Under the pieces are notes generated by a model that saw only the letters and a list, made by a program, of their open reading frames with translations, did not search any database and was not told the origin of the DNA. Below are positions 42,646-51,086 of a stretch of 64,000 nt of DNA, one piece after another. Within the stretch, counting starts at the first letter, position 1. Each line of letters starts with the position of its first letter. Origin of the DNA: Variovorax paradoxus (lineage in GTDB: Bacteria; Pseudomonadota; Gammaproteobacteria; Burkholderiales; Burkholderiaceae_C). A program made the translations under genes and the position numbers. The stretch spans positions 1 through 64,000 of the forward strand of contig NZ_JXQQ01000005.1 of NCBI RefSeq assembly GCF_000834655.1. Direction: 5' to 3'.

Positions 42646-43701
42646 TCAGACGGAGGACGTTTCCGGAAACTCGATCTGGATCTTGACGTCGCTCGCACGC
42701 CCCGCCGCCGCTTCTTCAAAAGCCTGGATCCCATCCTCAAACGCAAAGGTGCGCGAGATGAACGGCTTCACATCCACCTGCCCCGAAGCGATCAACGCGA
42801 GCGCGCGCGGAAAGATGTTGGCGTAGCGAAACACCGACTCGATGCGCACTTCCTTCGCCTGGATCGCGACGATGTCGAACGCCACCTTGGCCGGCGGTAT
42901 GCCCACCAGCACGAGGCAGCCGCCGGGGCACAGCAGGTCGAAGATGCCGTCGAAGGCGCGGGTGCTGCCGCTGGCTTCGAAGACGACGTTCGCGCCCCAG
43001 CCTTCAGTCAATGCCCTCACGGTGTCGGCGAGATTCGCATCGCGCACGTTCACCGTCGTCACCGCGGGGTTGCCGGCGAAGAGCGCGAGCTTCTCGGGCA
43101 CGAGGTCCGCAAGGATCACGCGGGCCGCGCCGCCGGCCAGCGCCGCCAGCGCGGTCATCGCGCCGATGGTGCCCGCGCCGATGACGACTGCGACGTCGCC
43201 AGGCTTGAGCGCCGCCTTCTTCGCGGCCTGCAGGCCGATGGCCAGCGGCTCGACGATCGCGCCTTCGCCGAAGCTCACGTTGTCGGGCATGCGGAAAGTG
43301 AACGCGGCCGGATGCACCACGAAGGGCGTGAGGCAGCCGTGGATCGGCGGCGTGGCCCAGAAGCGCACGGCGGGGTCGAGGTTGTAGATGCCCTCGCGGG
43401 TGGCGCGCGAATCCATCTGGGGGATGCCTGGCTCCATGCACACGCGATCCCCCGGTTGGAGGTGCGTGACTTCGGCGCCCACCTCGGCGACCACGCCGGA
43501 GGCCTCGTGGCCGAGGATCATCGGCGCATCGACCGTGTAGGGGCCGATGCCGCCGTGCTGGTAGTAGTGGACGTCGCTGCCGCACACGCCCACGGTGTGC
43601 ACGCGGATCATCACGTCGCGCGGCCCCATGTGCAGGGGAACGTCGACGTCGCGCAGCGTGATTTCGTGCGCCTTTTCCAGGACCAGTGCTCTCATTTCCA
43701 T
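42646..43701 (-). CDS. Xylitol/sorbitol-type zinc dehydrogenase
   Basis: 351-residue medium-chain dehydrogenase. Catalytic zinc ligands in [14 protein letters not shown] and GHEASG, cofactor motif GAGTIG near residue 180. The lobe that carries four structural-zinc cysteines in many relatives reads instead [33 protein letters not shown], the form seen in bacterial xylitol and related polyol dehydrogenases. It oxidises a polyol to the keto sugar with NAD. It follows the remnant of a sugar ABC ATPase by 27 bases, so it was the downstream enzyme of a polyol uptake operon. Convergent with the eCIS toxin gene. Confidence 0.87.
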   Translation of the reverse strand: MEMRALVLEKAHEITLRDVDVPLHMGPRDVMIRVHTVGVCGSDVHYYQHGGIGPYTVDAPMILGHEASGVVAEVGAEVTHLQPGDRVCMEPGIPQMDSRATREGIYNLDPAVRFWATPPIHGCLTPFVVHPAAFTFRMPDNVSFGEGAIVEPLAIGLQAAKKAALKPGDVAVVIGAGTIGAMTALAALAGGAARVILADLVPEKLALFAGNPAVTTVNVRDANLADTVRALTEGWGANVVFEASGSTRAFDGIFDLLCPGGCLVLVGIPPAKVAFDIVAIQAKEVRIESVFRYANIFPRALALIASGQVDVKPFISRTFAFEDGIQAFEEAAAGRASDVKIQIEFPETSSV

Positions 43702-43728
43702 CTTTCGCTCAAAGGGTGTGTCGGGGGT

Positions 43729-44284
43729 TCAGTGAAAAGGGGCGCCGGTGCGCAACAGCGAGACGCCGGTGTCGATGTCGAACAGGTGCACCTGCTGCGG
43801 ATCGGCAACGAAGCGCACGCGCTCGTGCAGGCCCGGGCCCTGGGCCGATGGCATGAGCGCGGAAATTTCGCCGCCGTCGTCGCCACCGTTCGGGCCGAAG
43901 CTCACCAGCACTTCGTTGCCGAGGTACTCGATGAGCTGCACCTCGCCCGCGAAGCCGCCCAGGCGACCCTCATGGGTGTCCGCCTGCAGGTGCGCAGGGC
44001 GGACGCCCAGCGTCACGCGCGCGCGGCCTTCGAGCTCGAAACGGCGCGGATCCACGTGCACCGTGCCGCACGGCCCGCGCAGCACGACATGCCCATCGGC
44101 GGGCGCCTCGATCCGCATCTCCACCAGGTTCATCGGCGGCGTGCCGATGAAGCCGGCCACGAAGGCCGAGCGCGGGCGCTCGAAGATCTCCCGGGGCGTG
44201 CCGACCTGCTCGATGCGCCCGTCGCGCAGCAGCACGATGCGGCAGCGCGCCGGCAGTGACGCGGCGAGTGGTTCGGTTCGTCAT
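43729..44284 (-). pseudogene. Truncated sugar ABC ATPase (UgpC/MalK type), fused to a foreign start
   Basis: An open frame of about 170 residues to 43729 encodes only the C-terminal part of a MalK/UgpC-type ATPase: [23 protein letters not shown] (the end of the ATPase domain) and the TOBE/MOP-like regulatory domain. Walker A, signature and Walker B are absent. Upstream, at 44284, is an ATG with AAGGAG seven bases before it, but that frame (MTNRTTRRV...) is out of step with the ATPase frame. The picture is a deletion joining the beginning of the operon's first gene to the tail of its ATPase. The MTNRTTRRV frame has no recognisable partner. Confidence 0.8.
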
Positions 44285-44673
44285 CGTTCGTCTCCTTGTG
44301 CTTGTGTGAGAGGAACGAAGCGTATGCAGGCCCAGCCGCACGCTGCGTACAGGCGCGCTGGCGGACTGGTATTTCCATGACCAGCGGACTTGGGGTTTAG
44401 CCGGGGGTCCGCGCCGATAGTCAGTTTTATTTCATTGCAACGCCTGGGTTGCAGGCCGGAACCGGGCGCGAAGAAATAGCTCGGCTCTAACGGCGCGATC
44501 GCGACCGACAGCACCTCGACGGCAGGGACCGGCGTCAACCTGCTCTCCACGGGCGGCGCGGCCATCGTTTTGCCCATATCGGTTGCAATGAAAAACCAGA
44601 ACGATAGAATTTCTCCGGTCTTCTTTTGAAACCAGAGGCCATATCGCTTCTTCTCGCCGAAACGAACATCGCC
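44285..44673. promoter_or_regulatory. Divergent region, collapsed sugar operon / MFS gene
   Basis: About 390 bases. The 12-base motif GTTGCAATGAAA occurs twice in divergent orientation, at 44430-44441 (reading minus) and 44582-44593 (reading plus). The plus copy overlaps TTGCAA (44583-44588), spaced 16 bases from TAGAAT (44605-44610), a plausible promoter for the MFS gene. The minus copy could serve the old sugar operon, though its -10 is weak (TATCGG). Confidence 0.55.
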
Positions 44674-45909
44674 ATGGAACTGAACCTCGAGCCGAACGCG
44701 GCAAGCCTCCCTGACGCACGACCCGCTGCCCCCACCATCTCCGCCCCGATGGCGCTGCTGTTCGCCATCGCCTGCGGGCTCGCGGTGGCCAACGTCTACT
44801 ACGCCCAGCCGCTGCTCGATACGCTCGCGGCCACCTTCGGCATCCGCCCCGCCACGGTCGGCATCGTCATCACGACCACCCAGGTCGGCTACGGCCTCGG
44901 GCTCCTCATGGTGGTTCCGCTGGGCGACCTGATCGACCGGCGGCGATTGATCGTCGGGCAGTCGCTGCTGTCGGTCATTGCCCTGCTCTGCGTGGCGCTG
45001 GCGCCCAGTGCGGCGATCCTGCTACCGGCGATGGCGGCGGTCGGCCTGCTGGCCGTCGTGACGCAGGTGCTGGTTGCCTATGCCGCGCTCATGGCGCCGG
45101 CGGGCGAGCGCGGCCGCGTGGTCGGCATCGTCACGAGCGGGATCATCGTGGGCATCCTGCTGGCACGCGCGGTGTCGGGCACGCTGTCGGACCTCTTCGG
45201 CTGGCGCTCGGTGTACCTGGTGTCCGCCGCGGGCACGCTGGTCGTCGCCGGCCTGCTGTGGAAGGCGCTTCCGCGGCAGGAGAGGCCATCGGTGCGCATC
45301 TCGTACGTGCAGCTGATCCGATCGGTGTTCACGCTATTTGCGGAGGAGCCCGTGCTGCGCATCCGCGCGGTGCTCGCCATGCTGATCTTCATGGCCATCA
45401 CGATGCTGCTGACGCCGATGGTGTTGCCGCTGACCGCAGCGCCGTTCTCGCTGTCGCACACGCAGGTGGGACTGTTCGGCCTGGCGGGCGCGGCGGGTGC
45501 CTTGGGGGCCGCACGCGCGGGCCGCCAGGCGGACCGGGGCCGGGCGCAGCGCACCACCGCCATCGGGCTTGTGGTCATGCTGCTGTCGTGGGGGCTCATC
45601 GCGCTGCTGCCGTGGTCGATCTGGGCGATGGCGATCGGGGTGGTGACGATCGACTTCGGCCTGCAGTCGGTGCACGTTGCGAACCAGAGCCTCATCTACC
45701 GCGTGCGCCCCGAAGCGCAGAGCCGGCTGACCGCCGGCTACATGATCTTCTATTCGATCGGCTCGGCCACCGGATCGATCGCCTCGACGATGCTGTACGC
45801 GCACGGCGGCTGGAACAGCGTCTGCCTCGCGGGGGCCGCGACGAGCGGCGTCGCGCTGGCGTTCTGGGCCGCAACCCGGCACCTGACGCCGCGGGATTCC
45901 AACGCCTGA
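44674..45909 (+). CDS. MFS transporter
   Basis: 411 residues from ATG 44674 (a TTG at 44626 would add 16). Twelve predicted membrane helices, the first at about 25-50 with CGLAVANVYYAQPLLDTL, a motif of the YnfM/arabinose-efflux-like group. Motif A between helices 2 and 3 reads GDLIDRRRLIVG. Likely an exporter of sugars or small drugs. Ends four bases from the convergent AraC gene. Not co-transcribed with the polyol genes, though it faces them across a shared regulatory region. Confidence 0.87.
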   Translation: MELNLEPNAASLPDARPAAPTISAPMALLFAIACGLAVANVYYAQPLLDTLAATFGIRPATVGIVITTTQVGYGLGLLMVVPLGDLIDRRRLIVGQSLLSVIALLCVALAPSAAILLPAMAAVGLLAVVTQVLVAYAALMAPAGERGRVVGIVTSGIIVGILLARAVSGTLSDLFGWRSVYLVSAAGTLVVAGLLWKALPRQERPSVRISYVQLIRSVFTLFAEEPVLRIRAVLAMLIFMAITMLLTPMVLPLTAAPFSLSHTQVGLFGLAGAAGALGAARAGRQADRGRAQRTTAIGLVVMLLSWGLIALLPWSIWAMAIGVVTIDFGLQSVHVANQSLIYRVRPEAQSRLTAGYMIFYSIGSATGSIASTMLYAHGGWNSVCLAGAATSGVALAFWAATRHLTPRDSNA

Positions 45910-45913
45910 ACGC

Positions 45914-46864
45914 TCACGCCGTGGTGGCGAGCGGTGTGTTCTGCGCGGTGCGCAGGCCGAAGCGATCCTGCGCCTGCTGGCGGTAGGCCGAGGGCGTCAT
46001 GCCCTTGAGTTGCAGGAAGCGCCGGTTGAAGTTCGCCAGGTTCGCGAAGCCCACCTCGTAGCAGATGTCGCTCACCAGCCGGTCGGAGGTCTGCAGCATC
46101 TCGCAGGCCTTGGTGATGCGAAGCCGCGTCACGAAGTCGGTGAAGGTGCTGCCCATGTGCTTGTGGAAGTAGCGCGAGAAGCTGCTCTCGGCCATGTTGG
46201 CCACCGCGCACACGGCCGGCAGCGAGAGCTCTTCGGTCAGGTGCGCGTCGAGGTAGTCGAGCACCCGGCGCATGCGGGTGTTGGCGCTCGGGTCGTCGTC
46301 CAGCGGGCCTGTCGCGCTGGAGATCTGGCGCCAGTCTTCCCAATTGGCGAGTTCGTGCAGCACCCCGATGAATTCCGAGAGCCGCGCCATGCCCTCCTGG
46401 CCCTGCACACGGCCGAAGCGCTCGCGCATCCGCGCGCTGATGCCGAAGAACTCGATGCCGAGCCTGGCGCGGTCGAGCATCGGCAACACGGCTTCCAGTT
46501 CAGGAAAAAGACCCGCGGCCTTGCGCAGCGGCTCGTCGCGAAAGTGGATCACCATGCTGCGGTCGGCAATGCCCTCGGGCGGCACGTCGTGCGAGATCCA
46601 GGTGTGCGGCAGGCGCCCGCCGACCAGGGCCACGTAACCCGGCTCGAAACGGCCGATGTGGTTGCCGACGTAGGCATCGCCGCTGCTGCGGTTGATGATC
46701 TGCAGCTCGTACTCGTCGTGGTAATGCCAGCAGTCGAAGGGCCAGGGCACGCCATGCTGCAGGCAGCGCACCGAGCTGCCGCCGGCGGGCTCGAAACCCA
46801 GGCGCGGGTCGCGCATCAGCTCGTGTTCGAGCTCGGGCTTTCGCGCATTGTTGTACTTGCTCAT
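45914..46864 (-). CDS. AraC-family transcriptional regulator
   Basis: 316 residues. N-terminal cupin-like sensor (DCWHYHDEYELQIINRSSG, VALVGGRLPHTW) and C-terminal double helix-turn-helix (LSLPAVCAVANMAESSFSRYFHKHMG, then VSDICYEVGFANLANFNRRFLQLKGMTPSAYR). This form typically governs sugar or polyol uptake operons, so the former target may be the decayed polyol operon 1.6 kb away. Convergent with the MFS gene; 63 bases downstream of the pmbA stop. Confidence 0.9.
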   Translation of the reverse strand: MSKYNNARKPELEHELMRDPRLGFEPAGGSSVRCLQHGVPWPFDCWHYHDEYELQIINRSSGDAYVGNHIGRFEPGYVALVGGRLPHTWISHDVPPEGIADRSMVIHFRDEPLRKAAGLFPELEAVLPMLDRARLGIEFFGISARMRERFGRVQGQEGMARLSEFIGVLHELANWEDWRQISSATGPLDDDPSANTRMRRVLDYLDAHLTEELSLPAVCAVANMAESSFSRYFHKHMGSTFTDFVTRLRITKACEMLQTSDRLVSDICYEVGFANLANFNRRFLQLKGMTPSAYRQQAQDRFGLRTAQNTPLATTA

Positions 46865-46927
46865 GGCGTTTCCCTGGGTGCGACCGCGGGATGCTCCAGA
46901 GCCTCTGCCGACCGCCGGCAGCGCCGG

Positions 46928-48298
46928 TCAGGCGCCGGCCACCTTCATGCGGTTGACCAGAATCGATCCCGTGGTCTTTGCACCGAAAGTGTAGGCATCG
47001 GCGCCGATGGCTTCAATGCCCATCAGCATGTCCTTGAGGTTGCCGGCGATGGTGATCTCCTGCACGGGGAAGGCGATCTTGCCCTTCTCGACCCAGAAGC
47101 CGCTGGCGCCGCGCGAGTAGTCGCCGGTCACGTAGTTCACGCCCTGCCCCATCAGCTCGATCACGAAGAGGCCGGTGCCCAGCTTGGCGAGCATGGCGTC
47201 AAGGTCGTCGCCATGCTTGGTCAGGCGCGAGCTCAGCGTCAGGTTGTGGGAGCCACCGGCGTTGCCGGTGGTCTTCATGCCCAGCTTGCGGGCCGAGTAG
47301 GTGGAGAGGAAATAGCCCTCGAGCCGGCCCGCATCGACCACCTTGCGGGCACGCGTGGTCACGCCTTCGTCGTCGAAGGGCGAGCTGCCCTTGCCGCGCA
47401 TCACATGCGGGTCTTCGGCCACGTCGATGTGCTTGGGCAGCACGGGCTTGCCAAGCGAATCGAGCAGGAACGTGCTCTTGCGGTACAGGGCACCGCCGCT
47501 CACGGCCTGCACCAGCCCGCCCAGGAGGCCCACGGCCAGCGGCGACTCGAACAGCACCGGGCATTCGGTGGTCTTGATCTTGCGCGACTTCAGGCGGCTC
47601 AAGGCCCGTTCGGCGGCGTATCGGCCCACGGCCTCGGGGCTCGCGAGTTCGTCGGCCGAGCGCATGGAGCTGTACCAGGCGTCGCGCTGCATGTCGTCGC
47701 CCTTGCCGGCGATGGGTGCCACCGAAATCGAATGCCGCGAGCTGGCGTAGCCGCCGCGGAAACCGTGCGTGTGGGCGCTGAAGAAGTGGCTCTGCTGGGC
47801 CGAGACGCCCGCGCCTTCGCTGTTGGTGATGCGCTTGTCGGTCGACAGGGCTGCCGCCTCGCATTCCAGCGCCAGCCTGGCGGCCTGCTCGCTCGTCACG
47901 TCCCAGGGGTGGAAGAGGTCGAGCTCGGGGTGTTCCTTGGCGATGTCTTCCTCGTCGGGAAGGCCGCTGACCGGGTCTTCGGCCGTGAAGCGGGCGATGT
48001 CGTAGGCGGCCTGCACGGTCTGCTTGATGGCGCCCTCGGAGAAGTCCGAGGTGCTCGCGTTGCCGCGGCGGTGGCCCACGTAGACGGTGATGCCGAGCGA
48101 CTTGTCGCGGTTGCGCTCGACGTTCTCGAGTTCGCCCTTGCGGACCGAGACGCTGAGCCCGCAGCCCTCGGAGGCCTCGGCGCCGGCGTCGGTCGCACCG
48201 AGCTTCTTGGCGTGGGCCAAGGCGGTATCGACCAGGTTTTCGAAGAAGGAGCGGCTGTAGGCGAAGCCGGAATCGGCGCGCGAGGAGGATGTCGTCAT
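46928..48298 (-). CDS. pmbA: PmbA/TldE metalloprotease-system subunit
   Basis: 456 residues, TldE/PmbA family. With TldD it forms a heteromeric metalloprotease that processes modified peptides such as microcins and degrades CcdA. Visible family blocks: ENVERNRDKSLGITVYVGHRRG near 60, CPVLFESPLAVGLLGGL near 250, and the C-terminal GASGFWVEKGKIAFPVQEITIAGNL. As in all PmbA chains the zinc HExxxH motif of TldD is absent. tldD is not in this window. Divergent from darP, as is common in beta- and gammaproteobacteria. Confidence 0.95.
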   Translation of the reverse strand: MTTSSSRADSGFAYSRSFFENLVDTALAHAKKLGATDAGAEASEGCGLSVSVRKGELENVERNRDKSLGITVYVGHRRGNASTSDFSEGAIKQTVQAAYDIARFTAEDPVSGLPDEEDIAKEHPELDLFHPWDVTSEQAARLALECEAAALSTDKRITNSEGAGVSAQQSHFFSAHTHGFRGGYASSRHSISVAPIAGKGDDMQRDAWYSSMRSADELASPEAVGRYAAERALSRLKSRKIKTTECPVLFESPLAVGLLGGLVQAVSGGALYRKSTFLLDSLGKPVLPKHIDVAEDPHVMRGKGSSPFDDEGVTTRARKVVDAGRLEGYFLSTYSARKLGMKTTGNAGGSHNLTLSSRLTKHGDDLDAMLAKLGTGLFVIELMGQGVNYVTGDYSRGASGFWVEKGKIAFPVQEITIAGNLKDMLMGIEAIGADAYTFGAKTTGSILVNRMKVAGA

Positions 48299-48415
48299 GT
48301 GGTGGCTATGATACTTGCGCCCCCCATTTCCCGGTTTTCTCCCCAGCTTCCCGCTGCCTGTGCGGTCCATTGCGCACATTGCAACGCCGCACGGCGCGGC
48401 CCAGAATCCACCCAC
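48299..48415. promoter_or_regulatory. Divergent pmbA / darP promoter region
   Basis: 117 bases. TATGAT at 48307-48312 is a possible plus-strand -10. No strong -35 was found. No operator-like palindrome was seen. Confidence 0.35.
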
Positions 48416-49072
48416 ATGTCCCGCAAACCCAAAAAAGGCTATTTTGTCCGTGGCCAGTTCGTCGCCGAAGGCAGCGAACTCGACCTGGAGCTCAAGCGTG
48501 AGCTCAAGGGCACCGACGAAGCCAGCCGCACCGACCTCAAGCGCGAAAGCGACGAACTGCAAAAGCTCGGCACCGAGCTGCTCACGCTGCGCGCCGCCCT
48601 GTTCGACGCCCTCCAGCTGGACGAGAAACTGGTCGACGCCGTCGCCGAGGCCAAGCGCATCACCAACTTCGAGGGCAAGCGCCGCCAGATGCAGTTCATC
48701 GGCAAGCTGATGCGCAAGCTCGAACCGGAGGTGCTGGAGGCCGTGAAGCTCGCGCTCACCGAGCAGAACAGCACCCCGGCCGCCGAAACCGCCGCCCTGC
48801 ACGAGGCCGAGCGCTGGCGCGACCGGCTGATCGCCGACGACGACGCCCTCGGCGGCTGGATCGAGACCCACCCGGCCACCGATTCGCAACAGCTGCGCGC
48901 CCTGGTGCGCCAGGCCCGCAAGGACATGAAGACCGGCCCGGCCGGCGAGGCGCCCCGCCAAGGCAAGGCCTACCGCGAGATCTTCCAGCTGGTGCGTGAA
49001 CAACTGGCCGTGCATGGCGGCGACGACCACGCCGCCGCTGCCGCCGCTCAGGACCGGGAAGAGGACGCATGA
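48416..49072 (+). CDS. darP: Ribosome biogenesis factor DarP (YjgA)
   Basis: 218 residues, DUF615/YjgA family, which binds the large ribosomal subunit during late assembly. Family features: an acidic/lysine-rich start with SRKPKKGY, SDELQKLGTELLTL, RITNFEGKRRQMQFIGKLMRKL and AERWRDRLIADDDALGGWI. The alanine/aspartate tail after residue 200 is variable. ATGA-type overlap with mog. The pmbA-darP pairing is a well-known conserved neighbourhood. Confidence 0.93.
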   Translation: MSRKPKKGYFVRGQFVAEGSELDLELKRELKGTDEASRTDLKRESDELQKLGTELLTLRAALFDALQLDEKLVDAVAEAKRITNFEGKRRQMQFIGKLMRKLEPEVLEAVKLALTEQNSTPAAETAALHEAERWRDRLIADDDALGGWIETHPATDSQQLRALVRQARKDMKTGPAGEAPRQGKAYREIFQLVREQLAVHGGDDHAAAAAAQDREEDA

Positions 49073-49659
49073 GTTCGTTCGACCCGGTACGCATCGGCAT
49101 CGTCTCCGTCAGCGACCGCGCCTCCAGCGGCACCTATGAAGACAAGGGCCTGCCCGCGCTGAAGGAATGGCTCGGCCGGGCGCTGAAGAACCCCATCGAG
49201 TTCGCACCCCGGCTGATCCCCGACGAAACGGCCCTCATCAGCGCCACGCTGATCGAGTTGGTCGACGCGGGCTGCTCGCTGGTGCTGACCACCGGCGGCA
49301 CCGGCCCCGCGCTGCGCGACGTGACGCCCGAGGCCACGCTGGCCATCGCCCACAAGGAAATGCCCGGCTTCGGCGAGCAGATGCGCCAGATCAGCCTGCG
49401 CTTCGTGCCGACCGCGATCCTCTCGCGCCAGTTGGCGGTGATCCGCGACAAGAGCCTGGTGATCAACCTGCCGGGCCAGCCCAAGTCGATCGCCGAAACG
49501 CTCGAAGGGCTGAAGGATGCCGACGGCACGCAGCTCGTGCCCGGCATCTTTGCTGCGGTGCCCTACTGCATCGACCTGATCGGCGGGCCGTACCTGGAAA
49601 CCGACGACGCGGTCTGCAAGGCCTTCAGGCCGAAGTCGGCAGTCCGGCCCGCGCGCTGA
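49069..49659 (+). CDS. mog: Molybdopterin adenylyltransferase
   Basis: 196 residues. Mog adenylates molybdopterin before molybdenum insertion. Motifs: IGIVSVSDRAS at the start, LTTGGTGPALRDVTPEAT near 75-92, and INLPGQPKSIAETL near 140. The length and ending (LIGGPYLETDD) fit Mog rather than MoaB. It overlaps the darP gene by 4 bases. No other molybdenum cofactor gene is in the window. Confidence 0.93.
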   Translation: MSSFDPVRIGIVSVSDRASSGTYEDKGLPALKEWLGRALKNPIEFAPRLIPDETALISATLIELVDAGCSLVLTTGGTGPALRDVTPEATLAIAHKEMPGFGEQMRQISLRFVPTAILSRQLAVIRDKSLVINLPGQPKSIAETLEGLKDADGTQLVPGIFAAVPYCIDLIGGPYLETDDAVCKAFRPKSAVRPAR

Positions 49660-49665
49660 ACCCGG

Positions 49666-50073
49666 TTACTTGACCAGCGTCAGCAAGGGCGCGCCCTTGT
49701 CCTTGACCATCGTCACCAGGAACTTCGCGGGCTTGGTCTTGCTGGCGTTGCGGCCGACCGTGTGGATGTCGTTCGGACCTTCGTAGAAGGTCTGGCCCGG
49801 GGTCAGCGTGACCTCCTTGCCGCCCTTCACGCCCATCACGATCGACCCCTCGAGCACGTAGATGAAGGCGTGGGCGTCGTGGCGGTGGACCGGGTCGACG
49901 GAGCCCGGCGGAAAGTCCACGATGAACGAGACCGCCTCCTTGCCGGGCATGTCGGCCAGGTCCTTCGTCAGGAGGACGGTTGCCGCGGCTTCGGGCGCGG
50001 CCACGGCGGGCATCGCGGCGAACACGCCGAGCGCGAGGCCGAGGGAAATGCAGGTCTTTTTGAAACAGGTCAT
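49666..50073 (-). CDS. Periplasmic cupin-domain protein
   Basis: 135 residues. Signal peptide to about AVAA-P (26), then a single cupin: PVHRHDAHAFIYVLEGSIVMGVKGG with metal-ligand-type histidines and GQTFYEGPNDIHTVGRNAS. Secreted cupins of this kind are often encoded beside NAD-binding oxidoreductases, as here, with a probable transcript from the gene at 50140. Exact role unknown. ATG 50073 has GGAAAG upstream. Confidence 0.83.
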   Translation of the reverse strand: MTCFKKTCISLGLALGVFAAMPAVAAPEAAATVLLTKDLADMPGKEAVSFIVDFPPGSVDPVHRHDAHAFIYVLEGSIVMGVKGGKEVTLTPGQTFYEGPNDIHTVGRNASKTKPAKFLVTMVKDKGAPLLTLVK

Positions 50074-50139
50074 GGGTTGTCTTTCCGGCCCGCATCGCGG
50101 ACCTTGGGTCAATGGTTTGGTGAACAAGCAGCTGCCGAA

Positions 50140-50892
50140 TCAGGCGCGTGCACGCTGCGCAAGCCAGTCGGCGAACAGCGTCGTGCCCAGGCGCGGATCG
50201 CGGCCGGGCGTGAGCGAACGGTCGTCCAGCTGCACGCCGAAGTAGCTCGCCCCTGCATCGGTGACGACCGGGCGCTTGTCGCCGGTCGCGGCGAAAAGGC
50301 GGCGCACCAGCGTGTCGAGCGGCAGCGCCTCGGGCCCCGCGATCTCGATGCGGCTGCGCGCCGGCGGCTCGCCCACCACCGCAGCCAGCGCGGCGGCCAC
50401 GTCGTCCGCCGCCATCGGCTGGATCAGCGCGTTCGACAGCCGCACCTGGCCGCCCTGCACGCTCCCGTCTGCGATGCCAGCCACGAACTCGAAGAACTGC
50501 GTGGCCTGCACGATGGTCCAGGGCACGGGCGAGGCTTCGATCAGTTCCTCCTGGCGCTGCTTGGCGCGGAAATAGCCGCTGGCCAGAAGGCGATCGGTGC
50601 CGACCACCGACAGCGCGATGTGGTGAGCGACGCCCGCCTCCGCTTCGGCGGCGAGCAGGTTGCGCCCCGCGGTGTCGAAGAAATGCAGCGCGGCCGCGTC
50701 CTCGAACGACGGCGAATTCGCGACGTCGACGACGACCTGGGCGCCTGCCAGCGCTTCTTTCAGGCCCTCGCCCGTGAGCGTGTCGACGCCCGTGGAGGGC
50801 GATGCGGCCAGGACCTCGTGGCCGGCATGGCGCAGCAGGGGTGCGAGCTTCGAGCCGATGAGGCCGGAGCCTCCGATGATGACGATCTTCAT
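50140..50892 (-). CDS. NmrA-like NAD(P)-binding oxidoreductase
   Basis: 250 residues from ATG 50892 (AAGGA upstream). Atypical SDR: IVIIGGSGLIGSKL at the start, then ANSPSFED and SYFRAKQRQEELI-like positions; the classical YxxxK is represented by YFRAK near 127. Such NmrA/azoreductase-like proteins act as redox sensors or quinone-type reductases. The cupin gene lies 66 bases downstream on the same strand. Regulation may involve the 16-base perfect palindrome at 51060-51075. Confidence 0.83.
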   Translation of the reverse strand: MKIVIIGGSGLIGSKLAPLLRHAGHEVLAASPSTGVDTLTGEGLKEALAGAQVVVDVANSPSFEDAAALHFFDTAGRNLLAAEAEAGVAHHIALSVVGTDRLLASGYFRAKQRQEELIEASPVPWTIVQATQFFEFVAGIADGSVQGGQVRLSNALIQPMAADDVAAALAAVVGEPPARSRIEIAGPEALPLDTLVRRLFAATGDKRPVVTDAGASYFGVQLDDRSLTPGRDPRLGTTLFADWLAQRARA

Positions 50893-51059
50893 GGTCGATT
50901 CCTTGGTGGAGCGAGTCAAAGAGGAACGCCCCCCGTGGGCGTCCATGCAAGGAAGACGTCCAGTGGGGAGTGTTTGTGACAAGCGAATCGAAAATCGTCG
51001 GAAGATCACGCGACCGGGCGCGGCAGTCCTCTCACCCCTTCAACAAACGGGCATCGAAC

Positions 51060-51075
51060 GTCGGGTCGACCCGAC
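51060..51075. repeat. Perfect 16-base palindrome GTCGGGTCGACCCGAC
   Basis: Perfect dyad without spacer, 12 bases past the stop of the beta-propeller gene and about 170 bases upstream of the NmrA-like start. It could be an operator. A chance palindrome of this length is unlikely but cannot be excluded in GC-rich DNA. Confidence 0.5.
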
Positions 51076-51086
51076 AGCCGGAAGCA

